From Chloroflexota bacterium (lineage in GTDB: Bacteria > Chloroflexota > Dormibacteria > Dormibacterales > Dormibacteraceae): DNA of 64,000 bases. The DNA lies in assembly GCA_005882135.1 (NCBI GenBank), contig VBDR01000023.1:1-64000 (forward strand). The letters are read 5' to 3'. The notes under the pieces were generated by a model, which saw only the letters and a list, made by a program, of their open reading frames with translations, was not told the DNA's origin and did no database searches. Positions 17,685-25,668 of the stretch are shown piece by piece. The position numbers were made by a program, and so were the translations under genes. Positions within the stretch are counted from its first letter, which is position 1. Every line of letters begins with the position of its first letter.

Positions 17685-18104
17685 GTGGCGGTAGGTGAGC
17701 TCGCTGACACGATCGCCGGGTTCGCCCTGTTCGCGGACCTGACCACGCCCCAGCGCGAGAACGTGGTCGACGTTTTCACCGAGCAGTGGTTTGCCGATGA
17801 AGAGAAAGTCCTCCGTCAGGGGTTCAGCGGCTCCGGCCTCTACATCGTGATCGACGGCGCGGCCGCAATCCGGATCGACGGGGTCGATCGAGCGACGCTG
17901 CGGGCCGGTGATTATTTCGGCGAGATCTCCTGCCTGCTTGGCGAGGCGCCGACGGCGGACATCGTTGCCATCGGAGCGCTGCGCTGCCTTGTCCTGCCCA
18001 GCACGCAGGTGGAGAGCTTCCTCAAGGCCAGTCCGAACATCATGTTCCGTCTCCTTCAGGGCGAAGCCCGCAAGGTGCGCACCACGACCAAGTGGCTGAG
18101 CTAG
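17685..18104 (+). CDS. Cyclic-nucleotide-binding domain protein
   Basis: 139 aa from GTG 17685 with GGGGAGG upstream. A single CNB fold: GFALFADLTTPQRENVVDVF, VLRQGFSGSGLYIVIDGAAAIRIDG, and a phosphate-binding-cassette-like GDYFGEISCLLGEAPTADIVA. The usual Arg of the cassette is replaced in this segment, so ligand binding is not assured. No HTH, so not a CRP regulator; a regulatory subunit for the co-transcribed flavoprotein is plausible (inference). Its stop overlaps the flavoprotein start by 13 nt. Confidence 0.8.
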   Translation: MAVGELADTIAGFALFADLTTPQRENVVDVFTEQWFADEEKVLRQGFSGSGLYIVIDGAAAIRIDGVDRATLRAGDYFGEISCLLGEAPTADIVAIGALRCLVLPSTQVESFLKASPNIMFRLLQGEARKVRTTTKWLS

Positions 18105-19621
18105 AGCCGAAGCCCTTTCCGCCAGGTCGCTACCCACTCATCGTCGTCGGCAGCGGGCCCGGCGGTCTGCAGCTGACCTACTGCCTCACGCGGCTCGGCG
18201 TCGATCACGCCGTGCTTTCGCAGGATGACGCCCCGGGCGGCATGTTTCGGCGCTGGCCGGTTTTCCAGCGCATGCTCAGCTGGACCAAGCCATACACGGG
18301 GTTCGACCGCAGCTCGCGCGAGTACGAGCGCTACGACTGGAACAGCCTGCTCGCCGAAGAGGAGTCCTGCCGAGGCGTCATGCCCGGGGTCATGGACGGC
18401 ACGTCCTACTTCCCATCGCGCCCGGAGATGGAGCGGGGGCTTGTGCTGTTCGCCGAGCGCACCGGAGTTCGCGTGCGGTATGGCTGCCGCTGGGAGACCA
18501 CACGCAAGGACGCCGGCGGTGACCTGGTGCTGGGCACCTCCGACGGCGAATATCGTGCGCCGATCGTGGTTTTCGCCGTCGGCGTGGCGCAACCATTCCG
18601 GCCACCGATACCCGGACTTGCCGACGTGCCCCACTACGGCGAGCTGCGGTCCGTGGAGACTTACGCCGACCGCCGCGTCTTCATCATCGGCAAGCAAAAC
18701 TCGGGATTCGAGATCGCCTCCGGCCTGCTCCCGTGGGCGAGGCAGATCATCCTGGCCTCGCCGAGCCCGGCCAAGCTGTCGGTCAACACCCACTCGCTGG
18801 TCGGCGTGCGCGCGCGGTACGTCCAGCCGTACGAGGATTCGGTGCTTGCGGGCGGCGTGATCATCCTCGACGCGTCGATCGAGGAGGTGAAGCTGGCCGG
18901 CACGGTGTACCAGGTCAGCACCCGGAACGCTCGTGAGAATCTGAGCCTCGTCGTCGAGGTCGACGATGTGATCGCGGCGACAGGTTTCACCGCTCCTCTG
19001 CGCGATCTGCCTGAGCTGGGCGTGAGGATCGTCGGCCAGAGCAGGTTGCCGGTCCAGACGCCATTCTGGGAAAGCGCATCGGTGCCCGGGATTTATTTCG
19101 CCGGCACGATCAACCAGGGCTCGCAGGGCATGATGAAGCACGGCATCCCAAGCAACTCCGGCGCGGTCCAGGGCTACCGCTACAACGCCCGCGTGCTGGC
19201 CCGCCACCTGGCTGAGGCCCATTTCGGCGTCAAGACCGCGAGACGGCCGATGGCCGCCGACGAGGTGATCCCGTTCATGTGCGCCGAGGCGCGATACGGG
19301 CCAGAGCTCTGGCATCAACGCTCGTACCTTGCCCACGTCATCTCGATCGACGCCGACCGCGGCATCGTGGACGAGGGCATCAGCCCGCTGGCCACGTTCG
19401 TCGACCTTGAAGGCCCTGACGGAGCCGCGATCGCTCTCGAGTCGAACGGGCACGACGACCTGTATCCGATCGTGTACGTCCGCCGCCACGGCGCAGCGGT
19501 CAAAGAGCACCTGTTGCCGGGTCATCCGCTCCTCGACTTCGAGCGCGACGAGCATCGTTCCGCGATCGCGGCTGCGCTGGAGCCGCTCTTGAGCCCCTCG
19601 CTGTCGCGGCCACGGAGTTGA
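18092..19621 (+). CDS. FAD-dependent pyridine nucleotide-disulfide-like/FMO-like oxidoreductase
   Basis: 509 aa. N-terminal Rossmann FAD motif VVGSGPGGLQLTYCL (~18-32), GGMFRRWPVF, second dinucleotide motif VFIIGKQNSGFEIASGL (~195-211), ATGF segment (DDVIAATGFTAPL) and the C-terminal PGIYFAGTINQGSQG. These are features of flavin monooxygenase/thioredoxin-reductase-like two-dinucleotide flavoproteins. Residues ~400-509 form an extra C-terminal region of unknown fold. Overlaps the cNMP-binding gene upstream and the cyclase-STAND gene downstream (TTGA), so all three are one translation-coupled unit. Substrate unknown. Confidence 0.85.
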   Translation: MAELEPKPFPPGRYPLIVVGSGPGGLQLTYCLTRLGVDHAVLSQDDAPGGMFRRWPVFQRMLSWTKPYTGFDRSSREYERYDWNSLLAEEESCRGVMPGVMDGTSYFPSRPEMERGLVLFAERTGVRVRYGCRWETTRKDAGGDLVLGTSDGEYRAPIVVFAVGVAQPFRPPIPGLADVPHYGELRSVETYADRRVFIIGKQNSGFEIASGLLPWARQIILASPSPAKLSVNTHSLVGVRARYVQPYEDSVLAGGVIILDASIEEVKLAGTVYQVSTRNARENLSLVVEVDDVIAATGFTAPLRDLPELGVRIVGQSRLPVQTPFWESASVPGIYFAGTINQGSQGMMKHGIPSNSGAVQGYRYNARVLARHLAEAHFGVKTARRPMAADEVIPFMCAEARYGPELWHQRSYLAHVISIDADRGIVDEGISPLATFVDLEGPDGAAIALESNGHDDLYPIVYVRRHGAAVKEHLLPGHPLLDFERDEHRSAIAAALEPLLSPSLSRPRS

Positions 19622-22245
19622 CCCTTCCGACCGGCACCGTGACCTTCCTCTTCACCGACATCGAGGGGTCGACGCGCCTGATGCAGCAGCTCGGCGAACA
19701 GTACGTGCAGCTGCAGATGGTGCATCACCAGATGCTGCGAGATGCATTTCGGAGCAACGAGGGACGGGAGCTCCGCACCGAAGGAGATTCGTTCTTCTGT
19801 GTATTCGCGAGCGCGATGGACGCTTGCCAGGCCGCGGCCAGCGCGCAGCGCTCCTTTGCCCAACATTCCTGGCCCGACGGCGCCGCGATACGGGTCAGGG
19901 TCGGCCTTCATACGGGCGAGGCGCCCCTGATGGGCGACGAGTACATCGGCCTGGACGTCCATCACGCGGCGCGGATCGCCGGTGCCGCGTACGGGGGCCA
20001 GATCCTCGTTTCCGAGAGCACCAAAGCGCTGGTCGTGGAAAGCCTGCCAGACGAGCTCGCGCTGCGGGACCTGGGCACCCATCGCCTGCGCGACCTGGCA
20101 AGGACTGAACGCCTCTTCCAGCTGATCGTGGCCGGCGTGCCTGATGAGTTCCCTGCCCTGCGCACGCTCGACAGGACGCCCAACAACCTGCCCACCCAGC
20201 TGACCAGCTTCGTCGGCCGCTCCGACACGGTCCTGCAGGCCAAACAGCTGCTGCAAGGCAAGCGCCTGCTGACGCTGACCGGCCCAGGCGGCATCGGCAA
20301 GACGCGGCTGAGCCTCCAGGTTGCGGCGGAGGCGTTCGACCAGTTTCCCGACGGCGTGTATTTCATCGCGTTGTCGGCGGTACGGGATCCGGATCTCGTT
20401 CCCTCCGTGATCGCCCAGGCCCTGAATCTGCAGCTGGTCGGCAACCGGCTGCCGCTGGACGGGCTGATCGAGCATCTCCGCAACAAGAAGCTGCTGTTGG
20501 TCCTGGACAACTTCGAGCAATTGCTCCCCGCCGCTGCGGGATTCCCGTCGACGCTGCTCCAGGCCGGGGCCGACTTGAAGGTGATCGTCAGCAGCCGCGC
20601 GGCCCTCCGCGCATATGGCGAGCAGGAGTTCGCGATCGAACCTCTTCACCTTCCCGACCCGAAGGTGCACCCTTCGCTGGAGGCCCTCTCGCAGTACGAG
20701 GCCGTGAAGCTTTTCATCGAGCGCGCGCTGGCCGCCAAGCCGGACTTCCAGGCCACGAACGAGAATGCCCCCGCCATCGCCGGCATCTGCGAGCGGGTGG
20801 ATGGCCTACCTCTCGCCATCGAGCTGGCCGCGGCACGAATCAAGCTCTACTCGCCGCAGGCGCTGTTGAGCCGACTCGAAAAGAGCCTGAGCGCGCTGGG
20901 TGCCGGAGCCCGCGACCTCCCAGGCCGGCAGCAGACCCTGACCGGCGCCATCGCCTGGAGCTACGACATGCTGGATCCTGCTTTCAAGCGCCTGCTGGCG
21001 CGCTTCTCCGTCTTCGCCCGCGGCGCCGGGCTCGAGCAGGCGGAAGCTGTGTGCGGACCGGCCGATGAGATCGGCGCCGATGTCCTGACCGGACTGGAAG
21101 AGCTGGCCGACCAGAGCCTCATCCGCCGCATGCCGGACTTCGACGAGCCCCGGCTGCTCATGCTGCAGACGATTCGAGAGTTCGCCGCTGAGCGTCTTCA
21201 GGAGAGCGACGATGCGGAAGTGATTCACGACCGCCACGCGGAGGCGTATGCGGCGATGGTAGAAGAGGCGCAGAAGCGACTTTTCGGCGGCGAGCGCAAG
21301 GCGCAGCTCGACCGGCTGGAGCGAGACCTCGACAACTTCCGCGCCGCGCTCGACTGGTGCATCTCGCTTCAGCGCACTGAGACGGCGCTGCGCCTCGGGG
21401 CGGCGATGTGGCGCTTCTGGCAGATGCGCGGTCACCTGCACGAAGGGCGCGGGCGGATCGAGGCCGTGCTGGCGCTCCCTGGCGTGGATAAGCATCCGGC
21501 CGCCCACCGCCGCGCGCTCGAGGCGGCCGGGGGCATCGCTTACTGGCAGGCAGACATGCGCGCGGCGCAGGCCTGGTACGACGACTGCCTTGTGCTGACG
21601 AGGGCAACCGGCGACAAACGGGCGATTGCAAATGCGATCTACAACGACTCTTTTCCCCACGTCGTCGGAAGGACCGACATGACAAAGGCGCTTCCCCTGC
21701 TCGACGAGGCACTGACTCTGTTTCGCGAGCTGGACGACCCACCCGGAATTGCCCGCTGCCTGTGGGGCATCGGCAACGTCCATCATTTTCTGCAGGAATA
21801 CACCGCGGCCGTGCCTCCACTCGACGAGTCGATCAACCTGTTTCGAAAGCTCGGCGAGAGCTTCGGGCTCGGATGGTCTCTGCACACGCGAGCCCTGGTC
21901 GCCATCAATCTCGGTGACCCCGCCACCGCGGAGCCCCTCGTGACCGAGGCCTTGGGCCTGTTCTCCAAGGCCGGTGACATATCGGGTGTCACGATCCTTC
22001 TCGATGATTCCGCGCAGATCGCGCGGCTGCGCGAGCACCGGTTGCGCTCTCTCCGGCTCGCCGGCGCGGCGGCCGCGATGCAGGCCAAGAGTGGGGCCCA
22101 GATCGCGACTCTGGCCAACGCGATCGGTGGCAGACCGGTGGCCGCCGCCGAAGACGAGGAGGAGAGGAGGGCGTTTGAGGCTGGCCAGGCGATGAGCCCT
22201 GACGAGGCCGTCGCCTACGCGTTGAATCAAGAGACCCACGCGTGA
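19618..22245 (+). CDS. Class III adenylate cyclase - STAND NTPase - TPR signalling protein
   Basis: 875 aa from TTG 19618, overlapping the previous stop. Cyclase domain ~1-175: LFTDIEGSTRLM and RTEGDSFFCVFAS carry the metal Asp residues, VGLHTGEAPL, LDVHHAARIAG with the catalytic Arg. NTPase ~200-480: FVGRSDTVLQAKQLL, Walker A LTGPGGIGKTRLS, Walker B LLLVLDNFEQLL, GLPLAIELAAARIKL. The rest is TPR-like (~560-870). Such fusions are frequent in mycobacteria and Terrabacteria and are thought to couple ligand sensing by the repeats to cAMP synthesis. No C-terminal LuxR HTH is present, unlike MalT/AfsR relatives. Confidence 0.9.
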   Translation: MTLPTGTVTFLFTDIEGSTRLMQQLGEQYVQLQMVHHQMLRDAFRSNEGRELRTEGDSFFCVFASAMDACQAAASAQRSFAQHSWPDGAAIRVRVGLHTGEAPLMGDEYIGLDVHHAARIAGAAYGGQILVSESTKALVVESLPDELALRDLGTHRLRDLARTERLFQLIVAGVPDEFPALRTLDRTPNNLPTQLTSFVGRSDTVLQAKQLLQGKRLLTLTGPGGIGKTRLSLQVAAEAFDQFPDGVYFIALSAVRDPDLVPSVIAQALNLQLVGNRLPLDGLIEHLRNKKLLLVLDNFEQLLPAAAGFPSTLLQAGADLKVIVSSRAALRAYGEQEFAIEPLHLPDPKVHPSLEALSQYEAVKLFIERALAAKPDFQATNENAPAIAGICERVDGLPLAIELAAARIKLYSPQALLSRLEKSLSALGAGARDLPGRQQTLTGAIAWSYDMLDPAFKRLLARFSVFARGAGLEQAEAVCGPADEIGADVLTGLEELADQSLIRRMPDFDEPRLLMLQTIREFAAERLQESDDAEVIHDRHAEAYAAMVEEAQKRLFGGERKAQLDRLERDLDNFRAALDWCISLQRTETALRLGAAMWRFWQMRGHLHEGRGRIEAVLALPGVDKHPAAHRRALEAAGGIAYWQADMRAAQAWYDDCLVLTRATGDKRAIANAIYNDSFPHVVGRTDMTKALPLLDEALTLFRELDDPPGIARCLWGIGNVHHFLQEYTAAVPPLDESINLFRKLGESFGLGWSLHTRALVAINLGDPATAEPLVTEALGLFSKAGDISGVTILLDDSAQIARLREHRLRSLRLAGAAAAMQAKSGAQIATLANAIGGRPVAAAEDEEERRAFEAGQAMSPDEAVAYALNQETHA

Positions 22246-22571
22246 GCAATGAACCCGTCCCCGTGACCGGGGTCTGCGAGATCGCGCTCGAGATGGCCGA
22301 CCTGGAGGCGGGCGAAAGGTTTTACGCCGGACTGCTCGGCCTGCCGGTGGTCGAGACGTGGTCGGACCGAGGCGGCGCGATCTGGTTGATGGCGGGAGAC
22401 CAGACCCGGATCGGGCTGTGGCGCCCGCAGCTGGGGCTCGGTGGCGGGCGGGGTGGCGTGCATGTCCACTACGCGATGCACCTGCCGGCTGCGGCCTACC
22501 AGGCGGCGGTCGATCGACTGCGCGCGGAGTCCCGGCAGCAATTGAGGGGGATCTATAGATGCGATTTGTGA
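22242..22571 (+). CDS. Truncated VOC/glyoxalase-like protein
   Basis: 109 aa from GTG overlapping the previous stop (GTGA). The first module is intact: VCEIALEMADLEAGERFYAGLLGLPVVETWSDRGGAIWLMAGDQTRIGLW, then VHVHYAMHLPAAAYQAAVDRLRAE. The frame then turns into SRQQLRGIYRCDL and stops, where family members continue with a GPxxFxxGxxSxYFxDPxGNxxEL segment carrying the last strands and a metal-ligand Glu. So the final ~25-30 residues are missing or replaced and overlap the next gene's start. Possibly a degraded gene or a recent junction with the ChrB-like gene. Confidence 0.65.
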   Translation: MSNEPVPVTGVCEIALEMADLEAGERFYAGLLGLPVVETWSDRGGAIWLMAGDQTRIGLWRPQLGLGGGRGGVHVHYAMHLPAAAYQAAVDRLRAESRQQLRGIYRCDL

Positions 22572-22999
22572 CCCGGAAGAACGCCGCCGTCGACCGGATC
22601 GCGTGCCCGTGGCTGATCCGGCGATTCCTCGACAAGGAGGCCGAGTTCCTGTACGTCGACCCGCAAGAGGTCGCTCGTGTGGCCCGGGAAAAGGACGCTG
22701 TGCCGTTCGACGTCGACGGGGCCGAGCTTGGCCATGTCGACGGGCGGTGCTCGTTCGAGTCCATCTTGCTCAAGTACGGCCTCGACGACCCCGCCCTCGG
22801 CCGCCTGGCCAGGATCGTGCACGGTGCCGACATCGAAGCGGACGTAGCCCAAACACCTGAGGCCGCCGGCCTGAAATCGATCGCGATGGGATTCCGCAGC
22901 ATTTACGGCGACCGCGACCACGAAAAGCTGGAGGCTCAGATGCCGATGTACGACGCCCTGTACGCGTGGTGTCGCGAGGGGCTGGCCTCAGAGGTGTAA
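22559..22999 (+). CDS. ChrB C-terminal-domain protein (chromate-resistance-like)
   Basis: 146 aa. MRFVTRKNAAVDRIACPWLIRRFLDKEAEFLYVDPQEV and DGAELGHVDGRCSFESILLKYGL, GRLARIVHGADIE are the hallmark of the ChrB_C domain (chromate resistance exported protein). In proteobacteria this domain regulates chromate efflux; here it stands alone without the N-terminal ChrB domain or a ChrA transporter, so a role in chromate defence is only family-based. ATG preceded by GAGGGGG. It overlaps the truncated VOC gene by 13 nt. Confidence 0.88.
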   Translation: MRFVTRKNAAVDRIACPWLIRRFLDKEAEFLYVDPQEVARVAREKDAVPFDVDGAELGHVDGRCSFESILLKYGLDDPALGRLARIVHGADIEADVAQTPEAAGLKSIAMGFRSIYGDRDHEKLEAQMPMYDALYAWCREGLASEV

Positions 23000-23008
23000 C
23001 CGGCGGTC

Positions 23009-23062
23009 ATATCGTCTTGACAATCTCACTATATCGCGTCACGATATAGCGAAGGACGATAT
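23009..23062. promoter_or_regulatory. Nested palindromic PadR operator
   Basis: Inner dyad: CTATATCG (23029-23036) and CGATATAG (23042-23049), perfect 8-bp arms, 5-nt spacer. Outer dyad: ATATCGTC (23009-23016) and GACGATAT (23055-23062), also perfect and almost concentric. TTGACA at 23017-23022 is a -35 candidate between left half-sites, and the right outer arm runs into the ATG at 23063. Four GATAT half-sites suit two PadR dimers controlling their own operon. Confidence 0.75.
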
Positions 23063-23359
23063 ATGGGACTTCGCGACGACGCCGATCTGCTGATTCTCAC
23101 CAGCCTCGCCGGGGGGGCAAGGCACGGCTACGCGATGATCGAGGACATCGCGTCGATCACCGGCATCCGCCTGGGGCCGGGCACCCTCTACGGCGCGATC
23201 GGCCGCCTCGAAGCGGAGGGCATGATCGAGGCGCTGGAGATCGACGACCGGCGCCGGCCCTACCAGATCACGCCGCAGGGCCGCCGGCGGCTGGAGACCG
23301 AGATCGGCGGTATGAAGGGCCTCATCGCGGCCGGGCTGCGACGGCTCAAGCGGGCCTGA
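23063..23359 (+). CDS. PadR-family transcriptional repressor
   Basis: 98 aa, the short PadR form without the Vir C-terminal domain. Winged helix: LLILTSLAGGARHGYAMIEDIA, GIRLGPGTLYGAIGRLEAEGMIEAL, RRPYQITPQGRRRLETEI. It leads a four-gene unit whose members overlap by 1-4 nt (PadR, 23359, 23643, 24110), an arrangement in which PadR represses a membrane-stress or toxic-compound response system. The operator at 23009-23062 fits autoregulation. Confidence 0.93.
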   Translation: MGLRDDADLLILTSLAGGARHGYAMIEDIASITGIRLGPGTLYGAIGRLEAEGMIEALEIDDRRRPYQITPQGRRRLETEIGGMKGLIAAGLRRLKRA

Positions 23360-23646
23360 TGCGAAAGCCGGCCGCGGTGGTTTCTGTGCTGCTCCTGGGC
23401 CTGCTCGCGGTCGGGGTCGCCGAAGCGACACTGGCGGCTCTCATCGTCCTGTTCAGCACGATCCTCAAGCTCAACCTGTCGGTCGAGCTGGGACCCCACT
23501 ACCTGCAACTGACCATGCCCGCTGCTCCGTTCCGGCCAGCGCTTGCTGTCTACAGCGCGGGTTGGATCGCATCGGTCGCATTCACCGCCCTCTGTGGACT
23601 GGCCGCGGCCACATGGAAATTCCGTCGCTGGAGGCCATCCCGATGA
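23359..23646 (+). CDS. Small membrane protein of the PadR operon
   Basis: 95 aa. A membrane segment or cleavable signal at ~5-35 (VVSVLLLGLLAVGVAEATLAALIVLF), an extracytoplasmic loop, and a second segment ~66-86 (VYSAGWIASVAFTALCGLAA) followed by the basic tail WKFRRWRPSR, giving an N-in/C-in hairpin. No family recognised. ATG overlaps the PadR stop (TGATG) and the gene ends in ATGA with the next one. Confidence 0.7.
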   Translation: MRKPAAVVSVLLLGLLAVGVAEATLAALIVLFSTILKLNLSVELGPHYLQLTMPAAPFRPALAVYSAGWIASVAFTALCGLAAATWKFRRWRPSR

Positions 23647-24113
23647 AGGGCCTCCTGCTCCTCTATCCCAGGTCGTGGCGCGAGCGGTACGGCCGCGAGC
23701 TGGAAGCTCTCGTCGACGACCTGCCAGGCAGGACCGGCGTTGCCTTCGACCTTTTGCTTGGCGCTGCCATGGCGTACGCGGCGGTGATACGGGGCAACCG
23801 GATCCTGAGCTCCGCGGGCGCATACCTGCATGGGGTCTGCGTGGCGGTCCTGCTCCAGGCGATCGCTTTCGTACTCCTCGTGCTGTCCTCGCAGCGGTCG
23901 CCAGACGGCGTCAACACCGATGTCGCGCTCGGGTCCTTGCGTTTCGCCGCCATCGTGTGGCCCGTTTACCTGGGACCTCAATCGCTAGGCGCATTTGTGC
24001 TGACGAGGTGGCTCCTGGACGCCTGGTTGCCTGAACTCGGTCTGTTGGCGGTGCTGGTGGCGGCCCTGGCGGTTGTCCTGGCGGCGCCGCGACTGCTCCG
24101 AGAATCGCGATGA
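23643..24113 (+). CDS. Membrane protein with permease-prefix-like N-terminus
   Basis: 156 aa from ATG 23643, chosen for its ATGA overlap with the preceding stop. Residues 1-25 (LLLLYPRSWRERYGRELEAL) match the short LYPxxWRxRYGxEL motif common at the N-terminus of PadR-linked membrane proteins. Three or four membrane segments follow (~45-68, 93-115, 118-145). No catalytic motif. Probably acts with its operon neighbours at the membrane; function unknown. Confidence 0.72.
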   Translation: MKGLLLLYPRSWRERYGRELEALVDDLPGRTGVAFDLLLGAAMAYAAVIRGNRILSSAGAYLHGVCVAVLLQAIAFVLLVLSSQRSPDGVNTDVALGSLRFAAIVWPVYLGPQSLGAFVLTRWLLDAWLPELGLLAVLVAALAVVLAAPRLLRESR

Positions 24114-24505
24114 GGCTCCGTGCCGTGGCCCTGCTCGTCGCAACGTTGACCACGCTGCTGACCGTCGCCGTTCTGACCGGATACCGCAACGACCAGCAGG
24201 TCATCCGCTGGTTCCCCGGCACCGGCATTGCGGGCAAGCTCGACGTCCGCGGCGCGCAACCCGCGTACCTAGCCATCGAGAACGAGACCACCGGTGCGGC
24301 GGCAACTGTCGCCGTGCTGGCCGACGGCGCCTTCATCGCGCCGCTCGACCCTGGGACCTACCGACTTCAGCCGGCCGGCGACGCGCGGTCAGTCGAAGTC
24401 CTCGTGCCGGACGGCCATTGTGTCGACCTGGTGCTCGACTTCCGAATCCCGATGCTCGTGCTCAGCGTTCCGGGTGAAGGCCCGCCTGTCCCCTGGCCGG
24501 CCTGA
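24110..24505 (+). CDS. Membrane-anchored extracytoplasmic protein of the PadR operon
   Basis: 131 aa. N-terminal hydrophobic anchor/signal (~4-22, AVALLVATLTTLLTVAVLTG), then a beta-rich domain (GIAGKLDVRGAQPAYLAIENE, GTYRLQPAGDARSVEVLVPD, VDLVLDFRIPMLVLSV) that resembles carboxypeptidase-regulatory-like beta sandwiches. Last gene of the overlapping PadR unit. No named family; role unknown. Confidence 0.68.
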   Translation: MRLRAVALLVATLTTLLTVAVLTGYRNDQQVIRWFPGTGIAGKLDVRGAQPAYLAIENETTGAAATVAVLADGAFIAPLDPGTYRLQPAGDARSVEVLVPDGHCVDLVLDFRIPMLVLSVPGEGPPVPWPA

Positions 24506-24526
24506 GCACGAGGCGAGCGCCTGGAC

Positions 24527-24985
24527 TCAGGCTGCGCGCAGCTCGAACACCGGCCGGTGCGCGGCCGCAGCGGCTGGGTCTTCGAGGATGTCCTTGGCCC
24601 CCAGGATCGACACCAGCAGAGGGCCTGCCGGCAGCCGCCGCACGTAGGGCCCGAGCGTGTCGCGGAAGAAGGCGGCTCCGGCGTCGCCGGTCAGCTCGCT
24701 GGCCCCGACCTCCTCGCGCCGGCGTCCCACTGAGAGCGTCGCCTCGCCTGCCTCCCGGAGGTTGCGAACCCAGTTGGTCTCACCGAACGTTCCGATCACC
24801 CACCGCCTGCCATCGATCTCGACCAGCGCGACGGGCGTGGTTCGAGGCAGCCCGCTCTTCCGTCCTCGCACGGTGATGAGCGCGTTCGGCCCCAGCAGAG
24901 ATCCCACCTTCAGGACCCGCCGCGCGATGGGGTTGAAAAATCCGACCAGTGAAGGGACATGTGTCGTTTCAACGCGAGCAGCCAA
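24527..24985 (-). CDS. Deazaflavin-dependent nitroreductase-family (Ddn-like, DUF385) protein
   Basis: 152 aa from TTG 24985, preferred over the TTG at 25006 because a perfect AGGAGG (24996-25001) lies 10 nt before it. The split-barrel Ddn fold is clear: FFNPIARRVLKVGSLLGPNALITVRGRKSGLPRTTPVALVEIDGRRWVIGTFGETNWVRNLREAGEA. Mycobacterial homologues use F420 to reduce nitroaromatics or quinones; F420 use here is inferred. Downstream of and probably controlled by the TetR gene at 25059. Confidence 0.88.
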   Translation of the reverse strand: MAARVETTHVPSLVGFFNPIARRVLKVGSLLGPNALITVRGRKSGLPRTTPVALVEIDGRRWVIGTFGETNWVRNLREAGEATLSVGRRREEVGASELTGDAGAAFFRDTLGPYVRRLPAGPLLVSILGAKDILEDPAAAAAHRPVFELRAA

Positions 24986-25002
24986 CTTTCGATTTCCTCC
25001 TG

Positions 25003-25018
25003 TCAATCAAGTGATTGA
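25003..25018. promoter_or_regulatory. Perfect palindrome before the Ddn-like gene, probable TetR operator
   Basis: TCAATCA-AG-TGATTGA: 7-bp perfect arms, directly upstream of the AGGAGG. On the minus strand TTGATT then TAAAGT with 16-nt spacing lies just upstream, so the site would sit at the transcription start. The core ATCAAGTG is repeated before the TetR gene (25674-25681). Confidence 0.65.
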
Positions 25019-25058
25019 CTTTAGCATAGCAGGCTAATCAATCAATTGCTTGGTCTGC

Positions 25059-25661
25059 TCAGGACTTCGGGCTGGTGACCCCTAGCCATCGTTCCAGCTG
25101 GCGAAGAGCCTGGTCACCGCGCCTCGCGTCGCTCATCACGGGCAAGGTCATCGAGGTGAGCGTGGCGATGATCAGCGCGGCGACCGCGTCGCTGTCGAGC
25201 TCGGGTCGCAGGTTGCCTTCCCGCGCCGCCCTCTTCAGCAGTCCTCGCAGCGTGGCGTGCCAGACGTCGTACATCTCGTTCATGATCGAGCCGATCGAGT
25301 CGTCGCGGACCGAGCGCAGGGCCAGCTCCGCCATCACGGCGCCAAGCTCCGGCTCTTCGAGGAGCAGCTTCCGCGTGGCGCGCAGGTAGTTGCGCAGCTG
25401 GTCCGCCGGCGACCCATGGGGGGCCAGCGTGGTACGGAACCGGTCCATCGCGTGATCCAGCACCGCCCGGATCAGCGACTCCTTGGTCGGAAAGTAATAG
25501 TGGAGGGTCGCGATGTTGACGCCCACCCCGGCCGCCACCTCGCGCGTACGCAAACCCTCGAATCCGCGCTCCGCGAGCTCGCCGTAGGCAGCCAGCACCA
25601 GCTGCTGCCGCCTCTTCTCGCTGACGGCGCCTGGCTGGCGCGACGCGGCCCGTGTCGCCAC
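25059..25661 (-). CDS. TetR-family transcriptional regulator
   Basis: 200 aa. TetR_N HTH ~18-65: RRQQLVLAAYGELAERGFEGLRTREVAAGVGVNIATLHYYFPTKESLI. C-terminal domain ~85-195 includes ELALRSVRDDSIGSIMNEMYDVWHATLRGLL. GTG start with no Shine-Dalgarno; a TTAATT box 6 nt before the start suggests a leaderless message. An ATCAAGTG motif in the promoter matches half of the palindrome ahead of the Ddn-like gene, implying that it controls itself and that gene. Confidence 0.9.
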   Translation of the reverse strand: MATRAASRQPGAVSEKRRQQLVLAAYGELAERGFEGLRTREVAAGVGVNIATLHYYFPTKESLIRAVLDHAMDRFRTTLAPHGSPADQLRNYLRATRKLLLEEPELGAVMAELALRSVRDDSIGSIMNEMYDVWHATLRGLLKRAAREGNLRPELDSDAVAALIIATLTSMTLPVMSDARRGDQALRQLERWLGVTSPKS

Positions 25662-25668
25662 GGGCTAA

